Origin: Hofstenia miamia | Lineage: Eukaryota > Xenacoelomorpha > Acoela > Hofsteniidae | Direction of reading: 5' to 3' | Length of the DNA stretch: 54,424 nucleotides | Assembly (NCBI GenBank): GCA_900660155.1 | Contig: CABFPE010000044.1 | Span: 1,565,706 to 1,620,129 of the forward strand | In this document: positions 21,692 through 33,827 of the stretch, one piece after another | Layout of the letters: every line of letters begins with the position of its first letter | How positions within the stretch are numbered: the first letter of the stretch is position 1 | The notes under the pieces: generated by a model | What the model was told of the DNA's origin: nothing | Databases searched by the model: none | What the model saw: the letters and a program-made list of their open reading frames with translations, nothing else | Translations under genes and position numbers: made by a program

Positions 21692-24583
21692 ATGGATATC
21701 AATATTCAAGCACTAAGCAATTTACTCCATAATGATAAAGAATCCAGTGACGATGATGAGTTAGATCAGTCTTCTGTTTCGGGTACGTTTTTGTAATAAA
21801 GTATTTGATTCTTTACTACTTTTTGCTAGGTATTGATATACATACTTGACATATTTCATTATAATCTTATTACTTTTCATAATCATTTAATAGAGTATAT
21901 TCAACATTAAGAAGGTTGTCCTTATTTTATTCAATCTTTTTAAAATGTTTAGCCGTTTTTCGGCTTTGTGAGATTTTGTTTTGGTATTTAGGATTGAATC
22001 CAGGGAGCATTGGTCCAAAAAAATCCACCAAAACCGTCAATAAAAAATTGGATCCAAACAATATTTGGGATGTTGATGATGTGCCTGATATTCAATCTAT
22101 CTATCAGGAAGACTACCGACCTAGGCCTGATTATGAAATTAAATATTCGCAGGTTTTCTTTTGATTTTAAATTTATCCTTATATGCCTGTATCATCAATG
22201 ATTATTCATCATTCATATTTATAATTGTTATTTAGTATTGACACTAAGATTTTTTTTTAAAATATAGTCAAATAAAATGTATTATATTTTCATTTTGCAA
22301 TAAATGAGTAAAGGTTGGATTGATGCTTCATTAGCTGTTTCCTGTATGACTCCATTCTTTGTTATTTGCACTAGAGTTAGTTGATTCATGCAATTCTCGC
22401 AACACTGAAATACGTATATTGCTTTTTATTGAAGCTATAACATTCTTCATGGAATTCCATACTTTTTACTTTTTATATTATAATCCAGAGTTTGGGTGGT
22501 TATACTTACATCTTTTCAAATACCTTCAATCTTAAGAATTAAAGTAGAAGTGTAATTTGATTTTCATTAATTTCAGTAATAATAAAAACTATTTACATCT
22601 TAATCATTGTTTAGATTTAGAATTTTGTTTCCAACACCAGAGACAGTAAATTAAAGTAAAGAAAAGTTCCGTCTATTGTTAAAATTAACTTTAGATATAC
22701 GTTAAAGTCCAAAATACAATATTTGAATTGAAAACATTGTTTTTAATAGAAAATGATATTTTGTGAAGATTTAGCACATTTAGTGTTCTAAAAATAAGTA
22801 TTTCGTTTACCAATGCTGCTATCTAATATAATCAGTGTACCAAAAAAGAATATATTGATCAGCAGTTAAAAAAGAACCCACTAAAATACAAGTACTACAG
22901 TCGAACCTCGTTATAACGATCCGCTATTGAATGAAACTCCGGGTATAACGCTATAATTGCCCGCCTAAATCCTATTCAAAATCAAAGAGATTACTACACT
23001 TACAATGATTTCTGGTATTACGAAATCCCGCCTATAACGATGGTAAATAAATGTCCCGTTTATTCATTCCCTTTCAAAATATACAGGTTTAGAACGACCC
23101 TGACCCTAGAACGACCCTGAGCTAGAACTTCCTATCAGTTCCGCTCAAACCATCACATACATCCAGAAACTGTGACGATTCTTGGAAATTCATAAAGCTA
23201 ATCAGATGTTCACGAATGCGTCCAGAAATTAGATGACTTTGTAGTGAATACTGCATGTCACTCAGGAAGACAATAAAAAATTACTGATTTCTCTGTACAT
23301 GTTTTAGATTCAAATTACAAAAAAAATTTTGTGTTGTATGTTTTAGCTTGTAGGCCCTACATTTTAACAACTTTCTTTTCCAAATTTGATGCGACCGGCA
23401 TATGTAACAAAACCAGTGGGCAGCTATGCATTAAGATCATATTTATTAATTTAGATCATTTGCGGTGAGCGTCACGATTTCCCGCATTGTTAAACATGTA
23501 GTTCATTAAAATGATTTCAGGTGTCGCCATACACTGGCAAAATCAGTACATGTACAAATGTGAGTAATTTTTACGAAATTTTATTTCTGAAAATTCCTGC
23601 ATTGCTATAACGAAACCCGTCTACAACAATGAAATTTCGTTGGCCCCTGAGAATCGTTATAACGAGGTTCGACTGTATTTAGATTGGGAACAAAGCTTTC
23701 TTATTCTTCTTGAGCTTTTATCTCGCTCTGTTTGATATGAGTCTTTAATGAATTTCTTAGAAAAGCAGTTGAACAACTTTTTTACAAAACTTTTTAGTAG
23801 TCTATGCCAACACAAAACATTGAACGCCAAACCTAAAACATTTCATTTTGAATTAGCAATTGACATTCGATATAACTGGAGCCAGGTACAGACTTTTCAA
23901 ACAAAGTTTCATGTCGAAGAAAATCCAATGAATTGATGACTATATAGTTTGAGTTTTCCTGGAGCCTAATAAAAAATCTGACTTCAGTGTTGTATTTAAA
24001 AAGATATGGTAAATATAATGTGCTTAGCCGTTAACAGAAATTGATTTCTATATAATCCCCATCGGTTTAACATTGAGAAATTCCTGTTTTATGTCATTTA
24101 CTACTTATATTAAACGAAATTTATACATTCAAATGTAAATGTGTAAGAGAAAGCGGAATTTGTTTGTTGTAAAGAATTCCTTCTTTTGAATCCAAATTAT
24201 TTAGCATTTAGAATGGGATTTTGCTCTGCGTTTAATTGATTTATATATTATCACAAAAATGTTGAAACCATTATTTTATATTTTAGTCAATTACTCCAGA
24301 AGACATGTTTCTGCAGATGGGATATAAAAACCCCTCAACTGTGTCATGCGAGTCTCTTGTTCTTCACGTTAAACTTCCTGATTGCAAGTCTGCAGATTCT
24401 GTGAATCTTGATGTTCGAGAGAAGTTTGTTGACATTCGGTCACCAGAATATCACTTGCCACTTCATTTACCTCATCCCGTTGTGCCCGACAGTGGAAAAG
24501 CAAAATTCGACATTGACAAGCAAACTCTAATTATAACATTAAAGTTGAATCGCGACTACGAGTTTTTAAATGATGCATCTTGA
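21692..24583 (+). CDS. DNAAF6: Dynein axonemal assembly factor 6 (PIH1D3-like), three coding exons
   Basis: Cytoplasmic factor of the PIH1 family that helps HSP90-linked chaperones pre-assemble axonemal dynein arms for motile cilia and sperm tails. Coding exons: 21692-21782, 21992-22152, 24287-24583, all with AG/GT borders (donors GTACGT and GTTTTC; acceptors GGTATTTAG and ATATTTTAG) and matching phases 1 and 0. They join to 182 residues, a little shorter than human DNAAF6 (about 214). The N-terminus has the family's short helix plus acidic run (ALSNLLHNDKESSDDDELD). The middle keeps GPGNIGP-like and WDVDDVPD acidic blocks. The C-terminal CS-like PIH domain (about 90-180) includes VDIRSPEYHLPLHLPHP. 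The ATG at 21692 follows an acceptor by two bases. No breaks. A pogo-type element occupies part of intron 2. AATAAA lies at 24835. Confidence 0.9.
22898..23675. mobile_element. pogo/Tigger-type MITE in DNAAF6 intron 2
   Basis: 778 bp with inverted termini CAGTCGAACCTCGTTATAAC and its reverse complement, 24 bases matching exactly, flanked by TA on both sides (22896-22897, 23676-23677). The CAGTC...CGTTATAACGA end and TA duplication are typical of pogo/Tigger elements in the Tc1/mariner superfamily. No transposase frame. The intact ends suggest fairly recent mobility. Confidence 0.88.
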
Positions 24584-25320
24584 TATCAACTTTTATTTTG
24601 TACATTGTACATATGTTAATATTGTTTTTATAAACTATTCTACGTTGATGTTGACATGTATACATGTGAATATATCTGTCGCATTATGACCGGATGCATA
24701 CTGTTTTCATGCTGTTACATTAACTTGTCCAAATTTTGTTTTTGTTTTATAACATGCTGGGTTTAGAAAACCCCGTGATCGTCAAAAGTTGTAGAGCAAT
24801 TTTTAATATTACTGGTAGCAACTCTAAGAGTGTCAATAAACTACGAAACCATTACAAACAAAATATTTCCTACTTGCTTTTTGGGTTTTTATCAATTTAT
24901 TCAGATTGGAACATGTTTTACCTTTGAGGGCCTTAAACTATTTATTATAATTTGATTAAATTAATTCTTAGATAGATACCCCACACTTTTAATGATTTCN
25001 GGGGGGGGGGTACTAAACTTTAGTGCTGATGTCAGCATTTTTGAAAAAATAATTGGTAAAAAGGCTAAGAGGTGTCTTATGTCAAAATTATTATTTTTGT
25101 TTAACATTTAATATTTTCCTATTCAAAACACAAGTTATAAGGTCTAGTAATAACTTAAGGCATCTTAATTTGTTATTTATCATTTAACATTTTAGGCATA
25201 ATTCAGTGTGAGAAATTATCTTGAATACCTAAATTTTTGCTATTTTATGAATTTTGTTAATAAGAATAATATATCTTTGTACCAGTTACTAATATGCATA
25301 GTAAATAGTTGATGAAACTT
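24584..25320 (+). other. DNAAF6 3' flank, with low-quality poly-G spot
   Basis: 3' untranslated region and downstream DNA. An ambiguous base at 25000 is followed by ten G (25001-25010), a place where the assembly may be wrong. No further gene seen. Confidence 0.5.
24835..24840 (+). terminator. Polyadenylation signal AATAAA
   Basis: First canonical AATAAA downstream of the DNAAF6 stop codon, about 250 bp after it. Likely defines the transcript end; not proven. Confidence 0.5.
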
Positions 25321-25329
25321 ATTTCTGCT

Positions 25330-25740
25330 AGCGGCACTTTAATACAAGCTGTGGAAAAGTGGAGAAAAACAATAGATAATGATGAACTCAACAATTGCTT
25401 GCTTATTAGCCCTCTCGAAAGCATTCGATTCCATTAATCAAAGAAGATTACATCAAAACGTTAAATTTCTGGGTTTTCTAGTGACAGTTTTGTTTTCTAC
25501 TCCGATAGATGCATTCTTTTAAGATGGTCTGTTGCGTTCATAAGAAAGATGTTCTTCTTGATACCGAACAGTGTTTTTTCACAGATTTTACAGTCATAAC
25601 ATTTGTCAGTTTTGTTTCAAACGAAGAATTTTTCTACCGCTCCCCTTCTATGAGATTGTTCTCTTCCCATATCGTACACTTAAATAATAAAATCAATTTA
25701 TTTGGTGAATTGAAACTAATTTGATAACAATTAGGTGTAA
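25330..25740 (+). pseudogene. LINE reverse-transcriptase fragment
   Basis: Short relic of a non-LTR retrotransposon RT. The + strand reads GTLIQAVEKWRKTIDND, then after a frameshift SKAFDSINQRRLHQNVKFLG, the RT motif with the first catalytic Asp. Sequence after about 25500 (a SDSFVFYSDR-like block) may continue the domain but is not readable with confidence. Confidence 0.65.
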
Positions 25741-26515
25741 AGAAGTGAATGAGTATTAAGTAGGTTACCAGTATGTAAAATAATCAAGAGGAAGAGCGGC
25801 TGTTTAGAGAGTGACTGTAATACAACAGATTACGTCAGACTACAAAACGCAACGCAATGTAAACTGCTCTTGCCGAGCTTGCGCGTAAGCGGGATAACCA
25901 CTTGACCAATATGCATGATCTACTAATTGAGCAGGCGGCACCTCTAAAGTGATCCGCGCCATTAAAGTTAATTTCTGATGAAATCATATGTATGATATAA
26001 TAATGTATTTAAATCCGTTAAAGTATCAGTTTTGAACAGAATCTGTTAAACAGATTTGTTTAAAAAAATAAGCGTTTAACAGTTTTTATTTAACAGATCT
26101 GTTAAAACGTTATTTACAGTATATGTACATCACTGGCGAAAACCGCGAAGTTTTAAAAATGCGCCTAAAAATGGATTTCCGACCTTAGATATTAAATTTT
26201 TCATTTCTTTAGACGGAATTTTTTTAGATTTAACCAGTTAAAATCTGACGAGGTGGACATTCGCCTTCTCATCCCCCCTCCCTCCCTCTGCTGCTAAAGT
26301 TCAAACATTAAATTAATATTATAAATTCCTTACTGTAAACTGTATTTTTTCGGCTAGAAAAGATGATGGATTGTGTTTTTATTAAACAGGTTTGATGTAA
26401 ATAGATTCTATTTAATAGACAGGTATTTGTATGTGTCTATAAAGATACATAAACTGAATTTATTCTTTGACTTTTTAAAGAAAATACCTTCAAGAACGCA
26501 ATAAACCATAGGCTT
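25741..26515. other. No gene recognised
   Basis: Non-coding. Repeated CTGTTAAACAGAT-like words at 26030-26110 form small inverted repeats and may be the end of a DNA element. A G/C-rich patch lies at 25850-25960. Nothing else supported. Confidence 0.3.
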
Positions 26516-26522
26516 CACATTA

Positions 26523-26527
26523 TATAA

Positions 26528-26564
<37 letters not shown>

Positions 26565-26572
26565 CGTGTGTA
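26523..26572 (+). repeat. (TA)n(TG)n microsatellite
   Basis: Alternating TA run passing into a TG run. Confidence 0.9.
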
Positions 26573-26929
26573 AGCAAACTGAGCTTTTAATATAATTTCA
26601 ATGCGACTACAATCATGTTGATCGAGCATATAAAATCTGTTCAACATATGTACATACAGTTAATGCCTTTAATCAAATTTTTACTATCTTAGCACGAAAT
26701 AAATATCCTCATATTTTATGAAAATATTCAGATCATCTATTTGAAAATAATTAGAGCAAAGAAAACCATAAAGATGTGAAAAATACAAACAAAGAAACTA
26801 AAATTGAAGTGTATTTGAAAATATCATATTTAAGTAACAAAGTTGAGAAATTCAAATGAGTGAGAAATTTGAATACAAAGCTAAAAATCAATAAGATCAA
26901 CCGATTTTTACATCATTTAAAACAAAAGA

Positions 26930-27240
26930 TATGTTTCGTAGCAAAGACAATATCCCAAAATACTTAGTTTCATCCCTAGTCTACAAATACAATGTGATGA
27001 TTGCGATAAATCATATATCGGTAAAACTAAGCGACATCTGGGAATAATATCTAATGAGCACTTAAGAGGTCATCTGAATTTAGAAATTTTTACCCATCAC
27101 TATAAAACTAAGGAAGATCAATTTAAAATTTTATTAGAACTGAAAATCCGAAAATAGCAGAGGCAATATATATAAAAGAAACAACAAAGGGTAAATTATT
27201 AAATCGACAAAAAAGCATGATGACTTTAAATTTATTCTAA
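26930..27240 (+). pseudogene. Penelope-like element relic: GIY-YIG endonuclease domain
   Basis: The + strand reads IPKYLVSSLVYKY, then one frame over CDDCDKSYIGKTKRHLG (26993-27043), the GIY-YIG core in the zinc-containing form used by Penelope-like retroelements, then NEHLRGHLN and the C-terminal ENPKIAEAIYIKETTKGKLL block. Frameshifts separate the pieces, so it is inactive. No reverse transcriptase is visible upstream. Confidence 0.7.
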
Positions 27241-27362
27241 GTGTATGTAATAAGATCATTTATATTTAACTTAGATGATTGTAGGTTTATTTATCGCGTA
27301 TTTTGTAAACTGACGATGATGGTAACACATCAAAATAGATTTTCGAGACTGTCGTCACATTC

Positions 27363-28395
27363 AAATAATAATAATAATAGACCCGGTTTCGAGCCCTGCC
27401 CCGACCCTTTCCTAATATGAAAGTGAAGACAAAAGAAAAGGCCCTCAGTCCCCGGCAGGCCTTAAATGGTCAGAAGGTGGGAAGAATCTCCGGTCAGGCG
27501 GACTCCACAATCGAGAGTGTGGACTCAAGAAGTGATAGTATAGGATCCACACAGACCAATGGACGACGGCATAAATGGACAGATGAGCAGAACAGAACAG
27601 CACTGGAGTGTTACAGAAGAAGGAGGCCAGATGAGAAGGGTTACAGGAAGAGAATGGAGGAAGGCAGGAATGGGATTAGAAGTTACAGAGCAGAGGCTTG
27701 CAGGACAAGTGCGAAAGTTGCAGTTGGATTAGAGTAAGGGGAAAAGAGAGTTGAACAGGCTAAGCAAAGGGAAGATGAAGCGATAGACATTGTGACAGAA
27801 GTGGCCGAAGCAGCAGAACCAGTAGGCGCAGAAACTGAAGCAGCAATCAAGGAAAAGATGAAGGAAGAAATATGTGAGAGAACTAGGTTGCCAGTTCCAA
27901 GAGGAGTTAAGAAAAGCAAGCTAGCAGTAGAGACAGCAAAAGTCAATAAAGTGTTGGAGAGGATAGATGCTAGAAGTGTCACAGAAGTAAATAGCTTAGT
28001 GTATGCAGGTGAGAAAAGACGACAAGAAGATAAGAGAAACAGAAAGCCGGCATGGGAGAAAAGAATTGAGAATAAAGTGGCAAAGATTAGGCAGCAAATA
28101 GCGAAGATCAGGACAAGTAAGGCAGTACAGGACAGGTGCAGGGTAGGTAAGGGGAAGACTATAGAAGCTGCAAGAGAAGAGCTTAAGCAGAGCTTAGTTG
28201 CAGAAGCTGAGAAAATATAGGGCAAGGGCAAAGCAGGCAAGAGATAATATGATGTTTGAGACCCAATATTCTACAAAGAACTAGTTGCAGGAGAAAAGGC
28301 TACAGCTAAAGCAGGCGAGGACGCAGTAAGGTATATATATATATGGGGAAGTGCAAGACCAGAGATAGAGAGTGTGCAGATGCAGAAGGAATTTA
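27363..28395 (+). pseudogene. Non-LTR retrotransposon 5' ORF part, broken
   Basis: Two broken reading stretches (27417-27737 and 27792-28220). They read a basic RRHKWTDEQNRTALECYRR block, a LEVTEQRLAGQVRKLQLD block in another frame, then KVNKVLERIDARSVTEVNSL and KPAWEKRIENKVAKIRQQI. Next, RARAKQARDNMMFE and a WGSARPEIE block follow a short TA repeat. This order matches the region before the RT domain in a widespread animal LINE group. I cannot name the clade. It stops abruptly at about 28395, next to the second gypsy relic. The long minus-strand frame here (27683-28240) is its antisense shadow. Confidence 0.6.
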
Positions 28396-31300
28396 CGCAT
28401 TAATGCATTAATGCTTCCATTAGGTTGCTCTCGAATTGGGGGCCATAATCAGATACAAGCTTCTCCATGGGCCCAAATTTAAGTAGCCATTCTTTAACTA
28501 TATTCTCCCCGACTTTTTCAGCTATCATACTGCTGAGGGAAATCAGCCAAGCATATTTAGGAAAGTGGTCTACCATGACTAACAAATATTGGTAACCATC
28601 ATCATCTTTTGATAATTTTTCCAAATCCATGTGGACTACTTCATTGGTTCATTCAGCCAGTCAACTTTCAAATTCTGCCCATTGCTCTGGGAAGTAACTT
28701 GCACTTTGCAGTAGGCATTTATCATTAACTTCAATGACAGCGGCACACACGCCTATGGTGACATAATGAGTGTTTAATGTGTTCTTGGTTTGTATGATGC
28801 TTAGGTGGCCCTTCTCATGAACATTTATTATAAGGTCACGTCAAATAAGAGACTGTTTGCAGTGAGCTTCCAGTTGTATCTTTTAAAGTAAAGGTTTGCA
28901 AGTGGAATCATTGGAAAGAAAAGGATTTTTAACTCGGTTAATTATTTCTGACAGCACTTTGTCATGTCACTGGTGCTGAATTATTTCCTGTTCAGTAATC
29001 TCCTCTTGAACCATGATGGGTAGAATAGCTCTGCCTTGTCAACTGCCATTTATTTCAGGTAGTAGATCGTATTCAGTAAATGGAATAAACCCAAATCAGA
29101 TCTTGTCTCCAGCAGGTTTTTTTAAGATCTTGTTCATAACTAGGGAGTGCAGTCCAGTAGTCAGCGTTAAGGTGCAACTTTCCAGGTCAGTGTTGAATGG
29201 AAAACGAGAAATCATTAAGATACTTTATCCACCTGGTGACAATGTTAGACTTATCGCCAGAGAACTTTTTTAACCACATGAGTGTACTATTGTCTGCTCA
29301 CAGAACAAAGGGATGACCGAGAATGAAATATCAAAACTTCTTCAGAATTTCAATTACAGCTAACATTTCACACTTACTAGCACCATAGTTCTTCTCAGCA
29401 GCTCTTAGCTTTCGACTAAAATATTGTATAGGACTTTCCACACCATTGATAACTTGGCTCAACATGCCACTGATCGCTACTGCACTAGTGTCACAGTCAA
29501 CAATGAAGTCCTTTAATTCTTTTAATTTCTTTTCAATTTGTTCTAAATTCTCTTGTTCAGACCACGTCCTCTTAAAATCGACTGTCTTCTTTAACAATTG
29601 AGAGATATTCTTGGTTTTCTCTGCAAGATCAGGAATAAATATTCCGTAATAATTTAGGAATCCCATTAATTTTTGCACATCCTTTCAACTTCGATTTTAT
29701 TTAAAAATCTTTAGTTTTGGTCTTTACCAAGATTTTCCCTGGCTCAATCACTCAGCCCAAAAAGGTGACTTTGGTTTGGCCTAGTGTGCATTTATTTCCG
29801 TTTACTGTTAATCCTGCATTGTGTAGTAGATCCAACGTCCAGGCTTAGTTTTTCCAGATGTTCGGGAAATAATGACTGGCTACCAAAATGTCATCTATGT
29901 AGGCAGAAATGCCAGGCTCCAGCATATTTGAATCGTTTTTCAATATAAGCAATAGGGAGTTATAGAAGCGTTTTCTGGATATTGGCGTGTCGCCCCTTGT
30001 TTAATGAATACCATTGGCTTAGCATACTGGCTGTTATTTGTCTGGATTATCCCACTCTCTATGAGATCACTCAATACTTTCTCGTATTCCCCTTTAAGGT
30101 TCTCGAGAACTCATTTTACCGGTAAACAGATAGGCTTGCCATGCTTTGCTTCAATGGCATGTTCTTCCCCAATAGCCTGTCCCACACCGATAGAGCCATA
30201 GTTAAAGACTTCACTTTTACTTCTGAGTAAATTGTTCAGAGATTGGCGTTCCACAGCATCAATGTGCAATCGGAATCAGCAGAGATAGTGGGAATTTTTG
30301 CTGGATCTGATGGTGTATCCATGTCATGAATAGCCATACATATTGGCAAACATGAGGTGGTTACATTTTCTACCTGGACGGCATGGCAACAATCTCCATT
30401 TGTGAGTGGTTTAGGTGAACAGGAAACTTCGAGCTATTCAGAATAGTAACTTGTGTTTTATCTTGCCTAACATGGCATAAATTGGGCAAGAAGTTAACTC
30501 CCTTCTGGTAATTTCCTTTTGACCCAGCAATCATTACATCACCATTGTAATGGCTGTCTGAAAAAATGATAGCTCTTGTCCAATGCCAAGCTTTAATCAC
30601 AATAAAATTGGTAAACTGAAAACAGAGTTTTTTCAGGAACCATGGTCAACTGCGTGACCTCATGGTCTTTGATCGAAATAGTATTATTTCTGTAATTAAT
30701 TACACATGCATTGCATTCTGAAAAATCACTACCCAAAATGATGTCATAAGGCAGTGTTTGATCGTGAGTGTCAACAACCACCAAATTGACTTGGAATAGC
30801 TCTTTATTAATTCGAATTTCGACGTTGTGGACCTTTCCTTTGAGTGCAATCTTATTCTCGGAGGCATCTATCAGGCGAATTGTAAAGGGGTCTAATGCAT
30901 CCCTACTCATGCATAATGTAGAGCAACAGTCGTTAATGATAATTGATGCAGATGCCACGTGTCCACAGTAGCATGCACTAAGCTTCCATTAACTTTGACA
31001 GGAATCATATTCTTCCTCATCATATTAGTGATAACAAGAACATCCTGTGCTCAGTTGTCAGGAGGCGGTGCTCCAGTTAGTTTAAAGCTATGTTGAGTTC
31101 ATCAAATTCAGTGTTGGAGACCTGTTTAAGGTTCATTGATTAGAAACCCATGTCCATCCGCAATGATTCGGATGGCGGTACTGCAGGTATTTTTTAAGTT
31201 ACTCTTCTGACCACACCAATAGCAATGAACAGCAAAGGAGTCAAATTTTTTCTTGAGAGAATTATCACTAGGCAGAGTCTCCTTTAGCTTAATTTTTCCA

Positions 31301-32729
31301 GACTCTGTTTTTATTTTCATCTCCCCAACATCCCAATCAATGCGACTCAAATTGTATATCAGGTATACTACACTAATAGCTTTTTGAATGATAACATGGT
31401 CATCTTCAGGATTGCACTTCAGCTCCAGTTGACTGTGGATGTATTGAGGAAATCCTCGACAGATATAAGAGAACAAATCATGTCAAAAATATTCTGGCAA
31501 CAAGTTGTTAAGCCAGAACAATCTCTAAACTTGCATAATGTAGTTTCAAACATCATCTCCCTTTCTAAATGACATCTCGCACAACAGAGTCTTGTATTGG
31601 TGCTTTATATGGGGAGCATGATAGTGATCTTCAAAATATTCTACTAACAACTGATAGTCAGTTTTGGATTCGCGATCTAACATCATATATTGATTGTATG
31701 CTAGCACCTGTAGGTACAGTGGGAACTGGGAGAGAGTGGCATCTTGCGTATTATGATATTGTTTCATTGTAAGTTTGAACAAAAAGAACCGTTCATCAAA
31801 AGATTGTGACACTTCATCAATACAACTGTTGAATTTGGGTAAAACAGAGTGCTTATTAAAGTATTAATGGCCGCTACTGGGTTCAACAGGAAGAATCAAT
31901 TTAAACCTTGGCCAGCTAGCCATCGCAGTCCCAATAGGTGTACTAAGATAATGACCTCCAGATACTATTTGTTTGGAAATAGTAGGCACAACAGTGGTAT
32001 TAACATGGACCAGAGGGATCGAGGTTTCATTAACAGGATGAAATCCTTTGGGATGAATAGGAGTATCAACCATGGATAATGTTGACATAGGGGTCAAAGC
32101 TGATTGAGTGAACATTGGACTACAATTTACAAGCAAAGTGGCCAATGAGGCAGACTTAGGTGTTGCATAAGAAGTGGCAATGATCAGGTGGGAACTTCTG
32201 CAAATTGGGAAGACACCACTTGAGCCACCTGACAAGTCAACTTTTCACTAAGGGCGTCTAAAACTTCATCCAGTGCAATGCGCGTAACATAATTGACGGA
32301 TTATGCAAAGAGGGTTCTTCAGATGTGAGAGGAACAGTGACTGAAGGAGTGAGCTTGCAACCAGCATTTTCCCTTCCATGTGTTGATATTTGACGTGCTG
32401 TGTTTAGCTCTACTTGCAGAGATTAGATGTGCTGCTCACCTTCCATCCTCCATGCCACCTGTTGGGCCAGACTCCTTCAAACTTTCAATTTCCAATGTCT
32501 CCGCATCTAATTGCGGCATTGGGTCTCCATATGGACGAGCAGGAATTGGTGGAGCAGTAGTGGTATTGAGTATGCATCAGCAGTTTGCCAGAGAGGTTTT
32601 GCTGGGGGAAGTAGGTAAAGATAAATTCACTAACAATCCAACAGTACAAGGGGAAACATTCTGGCTATTAGCACTTGCACAGGGAGTCCCAATAGGAGAA
32701 AATACAACAGTATTACTAGAATCCATAGC
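28396..32729 (-). pseudogene. Second Ty3/gypsy element: gag and pol, broken
   Basis: Same family as the 0.3-2.3 kb copy, in reverse orientation. From right to left: gag start at about 32729, a Ser/Pro-rich gag region (31864-32235), capsid-like gag (31546-31812), a zinc knuckle CYWCGQKSNLKNTC (in 31126-31476) with Asn where His is usual, a retropepsin-like domain (30593-30958) whose frame shifts exactly at the catalytic-triad position, RT (about 30200-29690) with YIDD kept but the block before it deleted, RNase H (29331-29678 and on), and integrase core (28400-28630) with two catalytic Asp and the Glu cut off. Stops are numerous. Inactive. No LTR found at either end. Confidence 0.88.
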
Positions 32730-32732
32730 GTA

Positions 32733-33827
32733 ACACAAAAATAAAGAAAACAAGAACTATCAGAAAAATCTATCTTAGATTAAATCCTTATGAATGAAAT
32801 GTTTTTGGAAATAAATGTTTCCAATACTTTAACAAATTTTCCGGGAAACAAAACTTTCAATGATTTTAATGTGCAAATTAATAGATTTAGAAAATCAAAA
32901 TAACAAATTTGTTTGATATTAATATCAGAATGGGCACAAAATTTTCTGTTAAATGAGCACTGTCACACATAAGCATGGCACAGTACAATATAAAACAAGG
33001 CACAGTTCCATTTCTGTGCTAAAATATGCACAATGTCTCAGCCTCAAGCCGTGCTTATTGAAGTCCCCGCATCGTGCATTGGCTGTAACTGACAAAACCT
33101 TTAATTTGAACTTTAATAAATGAACATATATTAAACAGTTCAGTGATAAACTGATATAACAGGGCCAATGTCATCTTCTGAACCACTTGCTTCATTCAGT
33201 TATTTTGAGTTAACTGAGTCATAGTCATATGGTCTTAAAAATTTACCAGTGACATATTCCCATATTGAGCGAGTATTAAGCCACCATTTGCTTTTACTGT
33301 TTATTAGCAGTAAGTTAAAACTACAATATAATTATACAGTATATTGATTTTCAACTAAATATTTGTAATTGCTAAAGTTCGTTCAAAGTTCAGAGAAGAA
33401 TTTGTGTCCGAATTGTTTAAAATACTAACATTAATAATCAAGAATATGCAACTGATAGGCTTCCATCCGTAATGTTTCTGAAAAAACATACAAATATAAG
33501 TCATTGAACTCTCACACTTAAAGCATTTTCGTAATGAGTCATAGTGACTTTGATTTCAAACAGAAATGGAGTAAAATGAAGTCAATTTAATTTTAAAATT
33601 ATTTTTTTCACCTACAATACTAAATTCATCCACTACAGGGCTAACAAATCTTAAATTAAATTACGTGTAATGTGCATAGGTGGCTGATATTTAGATAATC
33701 TACTTTATAATCTAAAAAAGTGAAGCTGCTTTGTTTGCCACTCGCTAGCGTAGCAAGGAAACTAAAAATGTCTCTGTAATTATAGCTAACCTTACAAAAT
33801 TAAAATTTTAAATTTCAAGAAAAAAAT
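32733..33827. other. No gene recognised
   Basis: Region upstream of the gypsy gag and downstream of the Ulp1-Mutator frame. It may include leftover gypsy leader, but does not resemble the leader of the first copy. No frame or repeat seen. Confidence 0.35.

Noticed and set aside
27683..28240. 185-codon minus-strand frame, Ser/Ala/Leu-rich
   Set aside because: Antisense shadow of the purine-rich LINE ORF on the plus strand, whose motifs are recognisable.
32380..32733. 117-codon plus-strand frame
   Set aside because: Antisense of the gypsy gag N-terminal region, which continues into recognisable gag and pol on the minus strand.
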